Of a stretch of 44,991 nt of DNA, positions 1 to 8,219 are shown piece after piece; positions within the stretch are counted from its first letter, which is position 1; each line of letters opens with the position of its first letter. Position numbers and translations under genes: made by a program. This stretch comes from Alphaproteobacteria bacterium. Lineage in GTDB: Bacteria > Pseudomonadota > Alphaproteobacteria > SHVW01. Location: contig VGDO01000019.1 of NCBI GenBank assembly GCA_016869645.1, forward strand, positions 1 to 44,991. Direction: 5' to 3'. The notes below the pieces were generated by a model, which was not told where the DNA came from, made no database searches, and worked only from the letters and a program-made list of their open reading frames with translations.

Positions 1-107
1 CGGCACAACCAGCCTGTCGAGCCCCTCAAACAAATTCCATGACTACCGTCAAAGCCAAAATCCCCGCACTTTCAATTGCTTAGCTCGAAAATGGGGCAAA
101 GTTCAGG

Positions 108-2324
108 CTAGTGCCGGACCACGCGTTCGGCCGGGAACCTGACGATCGCGGTCGTGCCGACTCCGACCTCGCTCTCCAGCTCGATCGTTCCACCGTGCAG
201 CACGACCAGGCTGCGCGGAATCGCAAGCCCCAGCCCGCTGCCGCCACTGCGCCGACGCATCGCATCGTCGACCTGGTGGAACGGCTCGAAGACCCGCTCG
301 ATGTGATCGACGGGAATGCCGACCCCCGTGTCGGCAACTCGAAGCTCCAGCGCACCATCGGCGGCGAGATTGCCCGATACGGTGACAGTACCGCCCGACT
401 CGGTGAACTTGACGGCATTGGACAGCAGGTTGAGCGCCACTTGCTTGATCGAGCGCGAATCGCAGCGCAGCGGCGGCAAGTCGTCCTCGAGTCGGCTGCG
501 CAGCTGGATCCTGCTGTCGCCCGCCCGGGGTGCGACCATGGCGATCGAGGAATCGATCAGCGCGTGCAGGTCGACATGCTCCTCGACCAGCTCGTAGCGC
601 CCGGCTTCAATTCTGGACATGTCGAGCACGTCGTTGACCAGAGCCAGCAGGTGCCGACCGCTGTCGTAGATGTCGCCGGCGTATTCGATGTACTTGGCGC
701 TTCCGGTCTTGCCGAAATGCTGATCGCGGATGATCTCGCTGAAGCCGAGCACGGCGTTGAGCGGCGTGCGCAATTCATGGCTCATATGGGCGAGGAAGGC
801 CGATTTGCTGCGATTGGCGGCCTCGGCCACCTCCATCGTGTCGAGAAGGTCGAACTCGCGCTTGCGCTCCTCGGTCACGTCGCGCCCGATGCCGCGGTAC
901 CCGGCAAAGCGTCCGGCGTCGTCGAACACTGGCACGCCGCTGGTCATGAGATAGCGCAATTCGCCTTCGGCGGTCCTGACCGGCAGCTCGAGCCCCCGGA
1001 ACGGCTCGCGAGCAGCCAGCGTTTTCAGGTGGCGGTCCCAGACTTCGGCTGTCAGCAGGCTGCGATGCGGCCGGCCGAACACCTCGTGCCGCGTGCGGCC
1101 CAGTATGTCTTTCGGGTCGGTGCCGGTGACTTGGAAGTAGCGTGGCGACACATAGGTGAAGCGCAGATCGGCGTCCTGCTCCCAATACCAATCCGAACCC
1201 AAGGTGGCGTAGTCGCGGAAACGCGCTTCGCTGTGGCGCACCGCGGCCAGCCAGCGCGTCGCAGCGAACAGCAGGATTGAAATCACGATGCCGGCGCCCA
1301 ACACGATGTACGGCACATGCCAGTCGATCAGCTCGGCGAATTCCGGCATGGCGACGGCCGCGAGGGTCCAGGTTCGGCCAGCCACCTCGAGCGTGCGGGT
1401 CTCCGCGAACAACGGATCGCCTCCGGACGGGCGCCCGCCGACGGTGGTTGCGCTGTCATAGACGAGCGCGTCGGATTCGGCCGTCGGTCCGTCATAGACC
1501 CTGATATGGACAAAGCGCTCTTGGCTGCTGACCACGCCCGACATCAGCTCGTGCATGCGGAATGGGCTGAAGATGTAGCCGCGGATCGACTGGCGCCGCT
1601 GCTGCACCGCGGTCTTGGGCATGTCGGTGCGGTAGATCGGCACATAGAAGACAAAGCCCGCCGGCCGGTCCTGCTGCGCCTCGCCGGCGAGCACCACCTT
1701 GCCGGACAGCGCCGGCGCGCCGCCGTCGCGCGCGCGCTCCATTGCTGCGCGCCGCGTCGGCTCCGCGAACATGTCGAAGCCGACGACGTTGCGGTTCCTG
1801 CCAACATAGGGCTCGTTGTAGGTGATGACCACGTATTCCGGCCGCTCGCCTGGAGGCCTGATGTCATAGGCGGGGTTTGCGTCCTCGCGCCGAACGCGCT
1901 CGACATGCTGGGCGCGCTCGGACTGAACGATGCGCTGGGCAAAACCGATGGCCTGGACACCCGGCAGCTGATCGTTGATGCGGATCTCCGTGACGTAGCT
2001 CGCCCACTCCTCGCGGCTCACGACATTCGAGGCATGGAACAGCGCGGCGCCGCCCATGAGAATCTGCTGGTAGGTCGCGACCCGGTTGTTGATTGCCAGG
2101 GCGATGTAAGCGACCTGGCTCTTGAACTGCTCGCGCCCGTCATTGAGCACGAAATTGCGCGCCACATAGACGCCAGCCAACGTCGTCAGCAGGCCGAGCG
2201 CGAGAATGACCCCTGGATGCAGGAGAACATAAAGCAGACGCCGGCCCCGTCCGGGCTGGCGCCATCTCGCCCCCGCTGAATCATGTCGACCGGTCATGCC
2301 GCGATCCGTCACGGCTCTCCGCAT
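108..2324 (-). CDS. CHASE-PAS hybrid-less sensor histidine kinase
   Basis: Membrane sensor kinase that probably senses a small extracytoplasmic ligand and autophosphorylates on His. Seen in the 738-residue product: a basic N-terminus, a membrane segment at about 33-55, a periplasmic CHASE-type region at about 60-330 (typical stretch AIGFAQRI near 125), a second membrane segment at about 336-356, a PAS/PAC domain at about 370-485, a HisKA motif SHELRTPLN with His516, and a HATPase domain with DTGVGIP and GSGLGL. No receiver domain and no adjacent response regulator, so its partner lies elsewhere. The start is uncertain: a second in-frame ATG at 2297 gives a product nine residues shorter, and neither has a strong ribosome binding site. 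Confidence 0.9.
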   Translation of the reverse strand: MRRAVTDRGMTGRHDSAGARWRQPGRGRRLLYVLLHPGVILALGLLTTLAGVYVARNFVLNDGREQFKSQVAYIALAINNRVATYQQILMGGAALFHASNVVSREEWASYVTEIRINDQLPGVQAIGFAQRIVQSERAQHVERVRREDANPAYDIRPPGERPEYVVITYNEPYVGRNRNVVGFDMFAEPTRRAAMERARDGGAPALSGKVVLAGEAQQDRPAGFVFYVPIYRTDMPKTAVQQRRQSIRGYIFSPFRMHELMSGVVSSQERFVHIRVYDGPTAESDALVYDSATTVGGRPSGGDPLFAETRTLEVAGRTWTLAAVAMPEFAELIDWHVPYIVLGAGIVISILLFAATRWLAAVRHSEARFRDYATLGSDWYWEQDADLRFTYVSPRYFQVTGTDPKDILGRTRHEVFGRPHRSLLTAEVWDRHLKTLAAREPFRGLELPVRTAEGELRYLMTSGVPVFDDAGRFAGYRGIGRDVTEERKREFDLLDTMEVAEAANRSKSAFLAHMSHELRTPLNAVLGFSEIIRDQHFGKTGSAKYIEYAGDIYDSGRHLLALVNDVLDMSRIEAGRYELVEEHVDLHALIDSSIAMVAPRAGDSRIQLRSRLEDDLPPLRCDSRSIKQVALNLLSNAVKFTESGGTVTVSGNLAADGALELRVADTGVGIPVDHIERVFEPFHQVDDAMRRRSGGSGLGLAIPRSLVVLHGGTIELESEVGVGTTAIVRFPAERVVRH

Positions 2325-2500
2325 TCGCCCCGTCTTCGCGGGGTGACTCGCCTGCTGCCGGCCTATGTGCTGCGAGCCTTACTGCCGCCGGCTGCCACCC
2401 TCGGTTGCCCCTCGCTATCACAACTTCGCAGACCGACCCAACGACATTTTGTCCAAAAGAAATACGCCGCCTCCGGATGCGTCCGGGCTGCGGCGGCGCC

Positions 2501-3607
2501 TCAAATCCTGGTGCTGGCGAGGCGCTCCTCGTCGAGCTCGACGCCCAGCCCCGGTCGGTCCGAGAGCTCGAGCCAACCCTCCGCGGCGGCCAGGAACGGC
2601 CGGGCCAGGATGAAGTCCCGGCGCTCCAGGCTCCATTCCGGCGGATCGAAGGGGAACTCGACATAGGCGGACCCGCCGACCCCGGCCGCGAGATGGACAT
2701 TGGCGACCACGGCAAGGCCGTCACCCCAGGTGTGTGGCGTGAAGGCGATCGAGTGGTCGCGCGCCATGCGGGCGACACGGGCGAGCCCGGTCAGGCCGCC
2801 CGAGCAGGCAGCATCGGGCTGAAGCACGTCGAGGCAGCCGCGCTCGATGAGCGTGCGGAACTCGAACAGCTCGCGATTTAGCTCGCCGCCCGCAATCCGC
2901 ACCGCCGTCGATTTCCGGAGTGCCGCCATGCCGTCGTAGTCGGCGCGATGCAGCGGCTCCTCCATCCAGTAGATGTCGAGCTCCTCCAGCCGGCGTGCGA
3001 CCGCGAGCGCGTCCTTGAGCGTCCAGGACGGCGCAGGATCCCACGGCATGCGCCAGCCCTGATTGCAATCGACCATCAGCACGAGCTTGTTGCCGACTGC
3101 CTTGCGGATCGCGGCCACGGCGGCCACGTCGTCGCGCCAGTCGGGCCGGTGAAAGCGCACTTTCATCGCCGGAAATCCCAGCTCGATGTAACGCTGCGCC
3201 GTGGCCGCCATGGCCTGCGGATCGCGCAGCGTGCCCGAGGACGCGTAGGCGCGCACGCGGCTTGCCAATCCGCCCAGCAGCTTCCAGCACGGCTGACCCA
3301 GGATCTTGCCGGCGAGATCCCACAGCGCCACGTCGATCGGCCAGCATCGTCCGTAGTGAAACGACAGATTGTCGACGATGCGGTGATGGCGTTCGAGATC
3401 GAGCGGGTCGTGGCCGACGAAGAGGTGCTCGTGGCCGGCGAAGCCGGGCATGCTGTCGCCCGAGCCGATGCCGGTGATGCCCTCGTCGGTCGCAATGCGC
3501 ACGATCGTCGCCTGGAAGCGCGTGCGCGGCACCGGATCCCAGCTCGCATGAAACGGCGGGTCGAGCGGCAGTCGATGATGGCTGACGGTGATGCCGGTGA
3601 TCTTCAT
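2501..3607 (-). CDS. Enolase-superfamily enzyme (mandelate racemase/muconate lactonizing type)
   Basis: Probable metal-dependent acid-sugar dehydratase or racemase of the enolase superfamily, cytoplasmic; the substrate cannot be read from sequence. The start is ATG at 3607 (MKITGITV), giving 368 residues. The frame is open further upstream, but that part is a dispersed hairpin repeat and not family sequence. Visible active-site elements: KVR in place of the usual KxK on strand 2, acidic metal ligands in VDCNQGW, MEEPL and AGGE, then QPDAACSGG, and a His in FTPHTWGDG that would pair with Asp as the catalytic dyad. It lies 163 bp upstream of, and on the same strand as, the end of the kinase cluster, and downstream of the MttB-like gene, so it may be cotranscribed with that gene. 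Confidence 0.88.
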   Translation of the reverse strand: MKITGITVSHHRLPLDPPFHASWDPVPRTRFQATIVRIATDEGITGIGSGDSMPGFAGHEHLFVGHDPLDLERHHRIVDNLSFHYGRCWPIDVALWDLAGKILGQPCWKLLGGLASRVRAYASSGTLRDPQAMAATAQRYIELGFPAMKVRFHRPDWRDDVAAVAAIRKAVGNKLVLMVDCNQGWRMPWDPAPSWTLKDALAVARRLEELDIYWMEEPLHRADYDGMAALRKSTAVRIAGGELNRELFEFRTLIERGCLDVLQPDAACSGGLTGLARVARMARDHSIAFTPHTWGDGLAVVANVHLAAGVGGSAYVEFPFDPPEWSLERRDFILARPFLAAAEGWLELSDRPGLGVELDEERLASTRI

Positions 3608-3611
3608 ACAT

Positions 3612-3657
3612 TCCTCGTCCTGAGCCCTGAGCTTGCCGACGGGGCGAGGGACGAGGA
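3612..3657. repeat. Dispersed hairpin repeat, copy A
   Basis: Imperfect palindrome with 9-bp arms TCCTCGTCC (3612-3620) and GGACGAGGA (3649-3657) around a CTGAGCCCTGAGCTTG core. The same core recurs in the other orientation at 18850-18893. The repeat lies in the 163-bp spacer between the enolase-superfamily gene and the MttB-like gene. It resembles the widespread small intergenic repeats with an AAGCTCAGG core; no transposase is nearby. Confidence 0.65.
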
Positions 3658-3770
3658 CGTTGCGGCACCCTCTGCCCCCGACAATTGGCCTCACTGTTGC
3701 CCCAGCGCCTCACCCGTCGCACCCGATGAAACGGCGTTTCACCGAGGCCCAGGGCGAGGAAAATCGCCAA

Positions 3771-5321
3771 TCACGCCGCTGCGGCCGCCTCTTTGCGTTT
3801 CGCGATATATGCCTTGAGCGCCTCGTCGATCGCCGGGTCGAGCGGCGGCGGCTGGTATTCGGCCAGGATCTTCTTGTAAAGCGCATTGGCGCGCTGGAGC
3901 GCGGTCTGGCTGCCGGCCTCCTGCCAGCTCTCGAAGTTGCGCCAGTCCGACAGGATCGGCTGATAGAACGCGGTCTCATAGCGGTCGAGCGTGTGCGCGG
4001 CGCCGAAGAAATGACCGCCCGGGCCGACCTCGCGCATCGCCTCGATGGCGCAGGTCTCGTCATCGACGACGAGGGGCTGCAGCGTCTCCGCCATCATCTG
4101 CAGGAGCTCGACGTCGATGATCACCTTCTCGAACGAGGCGACAAGGCCGCCCTCCATCCAGCCCGCCGCGTGCAGGACCAGATTGGCGTGCCCCATCACG
4201 GCCGACCACAGCGACATCATCGATTCATATGCGGCCTGCGCGTCCGGCACGTTGCAGGCGTTGGCGTTGCTCGACCGGTAGGGGATCTTGTAGCGCCGGG
4301 CCAATTGGCCGCCCGCAAACGCGGCGCGCGCATACTCCGGCGTGCCGAAGGCGGGCGCGCCCGACTTCATGTCGACATTCGAGGTGAAGCCGCCATACAT
4401 GACCGGCGTGCCGGGCTGGACGATCTGCGCAAACGCGATCACGGCCAGCGCCTCGGCGTTCTGCTGGGTCAAGGCGCCCGCGATCGTCACCGGGCTCATG
4501 GCGCCCGACAACGTGAACGGCGTGACCGCGATCGACTGGCCGGCGCGCGCCATCTCGATCAGCCCTTCGAGCATCGGCTGGTCGACGCGCAGGGGCGAGC
4601 TCGTGTTGACCACGGTGAACAGGCCGGGTTCCGTCTTGAGCTGCTCCTTCGTCACGCCGCGCGCGATCGCGAGCATCTCGACCGCGTCCCAGATGCGCTG
4701 GCGGCTCAGTGAATAGGGATGCCAGATGCGGTCGCTGAGCGTGATGTTGGCGTGATAGCAATCGAGATGGCGCGTGTCGGGCGGCAGGTCGACCGGCTCG
4801 ACCGGATAGCCGCCGATCAGCTGGATGACGTTGAAGCTCTGCGCCAGGCGCACGAGGTTGCAGTAGTCGGGAAAATTGCCCGAGCGGCGGCCGCGATCGA
4901 GGTCGCTGCAATAAGGCGCGCTCGCGACCGTGGCGAAATTGATGCTGTTGGCGCCGAAGTCGAGGCTGTGCTGCGGATTGCGCGCGTGCAGCCGGAACGA
5001 CGACGGCGCCTTGGCGATCGCTTCGAGCACCAGGCCGCGGTCGAAGCGCACGCGCTTGGAGCCCGGCTCCACCTTGGCGCCGGCCTTGGCCAGGATGTCG
5101 CGCGCCTCGTCGAGCAGGAAATCCATGCCGATGTCCTCGAGCACGCGCAGCGAGGAGTCGTGGATCTTCTCGACCTGCTCGGGTCGGAGGACTTCGACCG
5201 GCTTGTAGGGATTGACCAGGTTGCGCCACGGCACCTGCTTGATGCCGCCGGCGATGCGCTCGCCGCCTGGCCGTGCGGGGCGCCGCCGACGCCCTTCGCG
5301 CCCGTCCCTCTGGTCGGTCAT
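3771..5321 (-). CDS. MttB-family (trimethylamine methyltransferase-like) protein, copy 1
   Basis: 516-residue member of the MttB/COG5598 family, whose characterised members move a methyl group from a quaternary or tertiary amine (trimethylamine, glycine betaine, carnitine and similar) to a corrinoid protein. Seen: full-length colinear family sequence with VLEDIGMDF near the N-terminus, TPFTLSGAMSPVTIAGA, GTPVMYGGFTSNVDMKSGAPAFGTPE and DAQAAYESMMSLW in the barrel. The frame has no internal amber codon, so this is a non-pyrrolysine homologue. No corrinoid protein or activating RamA-like gene is visible in the window. A paralogue lies at 26570-28150. Which amine is used is unknown. The ATG at 5321 starts a basic low-complexity N-terminal tail (GREGRRRRPARPG). 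Confidence 0.9.
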   Translation of the reverse strand: MTDQRDGREGRRRRPARPGGERIAGGIKQVPWRNLVNPYKPVEVLRPEQVEKIHDSSLRVLEDIGMDFLLDEARDILAKAGAKVEPGSKRVRFDRGLVLEAIAKAPSSFRLHARNPQHSLDFGANSINFATVASAPYCSDLDRGRRSGNFPDYCNLVRLAQSFNVIQLIGGYPVEPVDLPPDTRHLDCYHANITLSDRIWHPYSLSRQRIWDAVEMLAIARGVTKEQLKTEPGLFTVVNTSSPLRVDQPMLEGLIEMARAGQSIAVTPFTLSGAMSPVTIAGALTQQNAEALAVIAFAQIVQPGTPVMYGGFTSNVDMKSGAPAFGTPEYARAAFAGGQLARRYKIPYRSSNANACNVPDAQAAYESMMSLWSAVMGHANLVLHAAGWMEGGLVASFEKVIIDVELLQMMAETLQPLVVDDETCAIEAMREVGPGGHFFGAAHTLDRYETAFYQPILSDWRNFESWQEAGSQTALQRANALYKKILAEYQPPPLDPAIDEALKAYIAKRKEAAAAA

Positions 5322-5380
5322 GCCATCTCCCGTCCGCCTGCGGCGCGGACCCTACGATGCTGCGGCATGGTTTGCAAATT

Positions 5381-5394
5381 GGCACCTCGGTGCC
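5381..5394. promoter_or_regulatory. Short perfect palindrome upstream of MttB-like gene 1
   Basis: GGCACC-TC-GGTGCC lies 60 bp upstream of the MttB-like start, in the region between that gene and the divergent ccdAB promoter. It has the size of a regulator half-site pair. I cannot assign it to a regulator, and it could be chance in GC-rich DNA. Confidence 0.3.
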
Positions 5395-5478
5395 GGACAT
5401 CGACGGGCGCGCACGGCTCGTCGGATCGGCCTCAGTGCGCGTCGACGATTTTAGCCGCGGCAAACGGCATCATCCCGG

Positions 5479-5518
5479 TTGACGATGGGAGGAGTTGTGC
5501 GCATATTATTGCGCATAT
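5479..5518 (+). promoter_or_regulatory. ccdAB promoter and operator
   Basis: A -35-like TTGACG (5479-5484) is followed after 17 bp by CATATT (5502-5507). Overlapping the -10 is the arrangement TGCGCA-TATTAT-TGCGCA (first TGCGCA from 5498, second from 5510). It reads both as a 12-bp-period direct repeat and as an inverted repeat. This is where an autoregulating CcdA ribbon-helix-helix antitoxin would be expected to bind. Positions are seen; the regulatory role is inferred. Confidence 0.6.
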
Positions 5519-5545
5519 CCGTCACCATGATTGGAGCGCATCGTC

Positions 5546-5821
5546 ATGGCGGAATTTCTGCTTGGGCTCAAGGGGCTGCTGGGAGCGGACCTCGAGGACG
5601 CGCCGCGGCGGCCGACCAACGTCTCGCTCAACGGCCGGCTGCTCGAGGAAGCGCGTGCGCTCGATATCAACATCTCACGCGCGGCCGAACGGGGCCTTGC
5701 CCTCCAGATCGCCGAGGCGCGCGCCAAAGCCTGGAAAGCGGAGAACCGAGCGGCCATCGAGGCGTCGAACGCCTACGTCGAAAAACACGGGCTTCCACTC
5801 GCCCGGCACCGCCGCTTCTGA
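5546..5821 (+). CDS. ccdA: CcdA-family antitoxin
   Basis: Antitoxin of a type II module that binds and neutralises the CcdB gyrase poison and represses its own promoter. The 91-residue product shows the ribbon-helix-helix entry PTNVSLN followed by a helical region, and the family C-terminus WKAENRAAI...YVEKHGLPL ending in ARHRRF, which is the CcdB-binding tail. I place the start at ATG 5546, preceded by GGAG at 5533-5536; an in-frame TTG at 5531 is also possible. The N-terminus is about 20 residues longer than plasmid F CcdA. The stop TGA shares one base with the ccdB start (TGATG), as expected for translational coupling. Confidence 0.88.
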   Translation: MAEFLLGLKGLLGADLEDAPRRPTNVSLNGRLLEEARALDINISRAAERGLALQIAEARAKAWKAENRAAIEASNAYVEKHGLPLARHRRF

Positions 5822-6120
5822 TGGCCCAATTCGACGTCTATCGCAACCCGGGCGGCGCCGGTTTTCTGCTCGATATCCAGTCCGACCTGCTGGATCAGCT
5901 GTCGACACGGGTCGTCGCGCCGCTGCTGCCGTTGGCGCAATTCGCCAAGCCGGCAAGCCGGCTGAACCCGGTCTTCGACATCGCAGGTCAACGGGTGGTG
6001 ATGGTCACCCAATTCATGGCCGCGGTGCCGCTGTCCGAGCTGAAGCAACGCACGGGCAGCTTGGCCAATCGCCACCACGAGGTCGTTGCGGCCGTCGACG
6101 TGCTGCTGAGCGGCATATAG
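5821..6120 (+). CDS. ccdB: CcdB-family toxin
   Basis: Predicted DNA-gyrase poison of 99 residues. Family features: N-terminus MAQFDVYRNPG, LLDIQSDLLDQLSTRVVAPL (the conserved D-x-QSD region), LNPVFDIAGQ, and the motif AAVPLSEL. The C-terminus reads LLSGI. In plasmid F CcdB the last three residues Trp-Gly-Ile contact gyrase, so here Gly-Ile is kept but Trp is replaced by Ser, which may weaken or change poisoning. It is translationally coupled to ccdA. A complete, probably active chromosomal module. Confidence 0.88.
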   Translation: MAQFDVYRNPGGAGFLLDIQSDLLDQLSTRVVAPLLPLAQFAKPASRLNPVFDIAGQRVVMVTQFMAAVPLSELKQRTGSLANRHHEVVAAVDVLLSGI

Positions 6121-6319
6121 CGGCCGGTCCCGGGCAAATGCGACGGTTTCTGACGGCCAAGCGACCAGGGCGGGCGACGCGGCGGCCCGTGGTTGCTTGA
6201 CAACACTGCCGCCGCCCGGGGAAGCTAGCGCCAAGATGGCGCCCTCACACCGCTCGCCGGGCGCGAGAGCACGAACACCAAGAGCAAATCGGGCGGCTTT
6301 TCGCCAAGGGAGACGATCC

Positions 6320-8008
6320 ATGAGCAGCGACAAAGAACACATCCTCATTCCCAAGATGAAGGCCGACCTGGCCGAGGGCCGCATCGATCGCCGCGAGTTC
6401 CTGCGCTACGCGACATTCGTCGGCATGTCCTCGACGGCGGCCTACGCCTTCGCCAACAAGGTGACGGGCGGCGGGCTCGTCGCTCCGGCGGCGGCCCAGG
6501 GCGCCATGCCCAAGGGCGGCACCTTCAAGATCAGCATGCGCGTCCAGGACCTGAAGAGCCCGCACACCTACAGCTGGATCGAGGGCGCCAATGCGACGCG
6601 CCAGGTGCTCGAATATCTGACCGACACCGGCTTCGACAACGTGACGCGGCCGAAGCTGCTGCAGAAGTGGGAAGCGACCGAGGATCTCAAGACCTGGACG
6701 CTCCACCTGCGCCGCGACGTGAAGTGGCACAACGGCCGCCAGTTCACCGCAGACGACGTGGTGTGGAACCTGAATCGCGTGCTCGACAGCAAGACCGGCT
6801 CGTCCGTACTCGGCCTGATGAAGGGCTACATGATCAGCGAGTTCGACGGCGGCGAGAAGGACGCCAAGGGCAATCCGAAGAAGAGCACGCGGCTATGGGA
6901 CGCCCAGGCAATCCAGAAGAAGGACGACTTCACGGTCGTCATCAACGCCAAGGAGCCGCAGCTCGCGGTGCCCGAGCATCTCTTCCACTATCCCCTCCTG
7001 ATGTGCGATCCTGCCGAGAACGGCGAGTTCAAGGTCGGCTCGAACGGCACCGGCGCCTTCCGCCTCGAATCGCTCGATGTCGGCCGGCGCGCCGTGCTGC
7101 GCGCCAAGCCCGGCTACTGGGGCGGCGGGCCGAACCTGGACGCCATCGAAATCATCGACACGGGCGACGAGGCGGCGGCCAAGCTCGCGGCCTTCGCCTC
7201 CAAGCAGGTCGACGGCTTCAACCTCGGCGACGTCACCATCCTCGAGGCGATGCAGAAGATGCCGAACGCGCAGCTCCATCAGGTGATGGGCAGCTACACC
7301 GCGGTCGCGCGCTTCCACATCAACAACAAGCCGTTCGACGACAAGCGCGTGCGCCAGGCCATGCGTCTGGCCGTCGACCAGGCCGAGATCCTGCAGATCT
7401 CGCTCAAGGGCCTGGGCGGCGTCGCCGAGCATCACCATGTCGCGCCGGTTCTGCCGGATTATGCGCAGATGCCGATGATCAAGCGCGACGTCGCCAAGGC
7501 CAAGGCGCTGCTGGCCGAGGCCGGCTATCCCAACGGCATCGACGTCGAGCTCGCCTACCGGCCGCAGCCGGACTGGGAGAAGACCGCCGTCGAAGCCATG
7601 GCCGAGCAATGGAAGGCGGCGGGCATCCGGGTCAAACTCAACCTCATGCCGTCGACCCAGTACTGGGACGTCTGGACCAAGGTGCCGTTCGGCTTCACGA
7701 CATGGGCGCATCGTCCGCTCGGCGTCATGCTGCTGGGCCTGGCCTATCGCAGCGGTGTGGCGTGGAACGAGTCCAACTTCTCGAACAAGACCTTCGACGA
7801 TCTCCTCACCAAGGCCGAAGGCACCTACGACATCGCCAAGCGCAAGGAGATCATGGGCCAGCTCCAGAAGATCATGCAGGACGAGGGCCCGATCGTGCAG
7901 CCGGTCTGGCGCTCGCTGTTCACCTTCATGGACAAGCGGGTCCAGGGCTTCCGGATGCATCCGTCGGGCTATCTCGACGGCTACAAGCTGGCGCTCGCGC
8001 CGGCTTGA
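6320..8008 (+). CDS. ABC transporter periplasmic substrate-binding protein, peptide/SBP family 5, Tat-exported
   Basis: Periplasmic receptor of a Dpp/Opp-type ABC importer. ATG at 6320 is preceded by GGGAGA (6308-6313) and gives 562 residues; the frame is open further upstream but without family sequence. A twin-arginine signal DRREFLRYATFVG has its Arg pair at residues 24-25, and a likely cleavage site lies after APAAAQ near residue 60, so it is exported folded. Family 5 features: TLHLRRDVKWHNGRQFTADDV, GTGAFRLESLDVGRRAVL and PDWEKTAVEAMAEQWKAAGI. It is followed by a strong terminator, so it is probably transcribed alone. The likely permeases and ATPase lie at 15716-19857 on the other strand. 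The ligand could be a peptide, opine or quaternary amine. A TTGACA at 6197-6202 could be its -35, but I see no good -10. Confidence 0.92.
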   Translation: MSSDKEHILIPKMKADLAEGRIDRREFLRYATFVGMSSTAAYAFANKVTGGGLVAPAAAQGAMPKGGTFKISMRVQDLKSPHTYSWIEGANATRQVLEYLTDTGFDNVTRPKLLQKWEATEDLKTWTLHLRRDVKWHNGRQFTADDVVWNLNRVLDSKTGSSVLGLMKGYMISEFDGGEKDAKGNPKKSTRLWDAQAIQKKDDFTVVINAKEPQLAVPEHLFHYPLLMCDPAENGEFKVGSNGTGAFRLESLDVGRRAVLRAKPGYWGGGPNLDAIEIIDTGDEAAAKLAAFASKQVDGFNLGDVTILEAMQKMPNAQLHQVMGSYTAVARFHINNKPFDDKRVRQAMRLAVDQAEILQISLKGLGGVAEHHHVAPVLPDYAQMPMIKRDVAKAKALLAEAGYPNGIDVELAYRPQPDWEKTAVEAMAEQWKAAGIRVKLNLMPSTQYWDVWTKVPFGFTTWAHRPLGVMLLGLAYRSGVAWNESNFSNKTFDDLLTKAEGTYDIAKRKEIMGQLQKIMQDEGPIVQPVWRSLFTFMDKRVQGFRMHPSGYLDGYKLALAPA

Positions 8009-8031
8009 TCGATCGACCAACGTCTCCCGGG

Positions 8032-8066
8032 ACGGGGGCCCCATCGCGGGCCCCCGTTTTCTTCTA
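8032..8066 (+). terminator. Rho-independent terminator after the substrate-binding protein gene
   Basis: A 10-bp perfect GC stem, ACGGGGGCCC paired with GGGCCCCCGT (8032-8041 and 8048-8057), with a 6-nt loop, is followed by TTTTCTTCT. It starts 23 bp after the stop codon. Confidence 0.9.
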
Positions 8067-8068
8067 GT

Positions 8069-8190
8069 TCCCTCCCCCGTGCTCCGCGCCGGGAAGGGTT
8101 AGGGTGGGGGCCCATGTGGGATGCGCTTGCCGCTTTGAGCCCACTCCTCGATCCTCCACCGCGCTCCGCGCAGAGGAGGAAGCCATAGGC
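8069..8190. repeat. Degenerate intergenic repeat of the CTCTCCCC family
   Basis: CCTCCCCCGTGCTCCGCGCC plus GGGTTAGGGTGGGGG, then a short hairpin-prone stretch TCCTCCACCGCG...AGAGGAGGA. The pyrimidine-rich and purine-rich blocks resemble the better preserved copies at 11474-11570 and 17787-17877. No gene is visible between 8009 and 8219. Confidence 0.4.
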
Positions 8191-8219
8191 GAAGCAACTA
8201 AGATCGAATCTGAGCCCAC

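Noticed and set aside
1..107. Gene or regulatory feature at the left edge
   Set aside because: I see no coding frame with family character and no hairpin; the stretch is downstream of the kinase stop.
3608..3694. N-terminal extension of the enolase-superfamily protein
   Set aside because: The extra residues come from a dispersed hairpin repeat; the conserved start is MKITGITV at 3607.
3771..5321. Pyrrolysine-containing methyltransferase
   Set aside because: The reading frame has no internal TAG, and no pyl genes are in the window, so a standard (non-Pyl) family member is the simpler reading. The same holds for 26570-28150.
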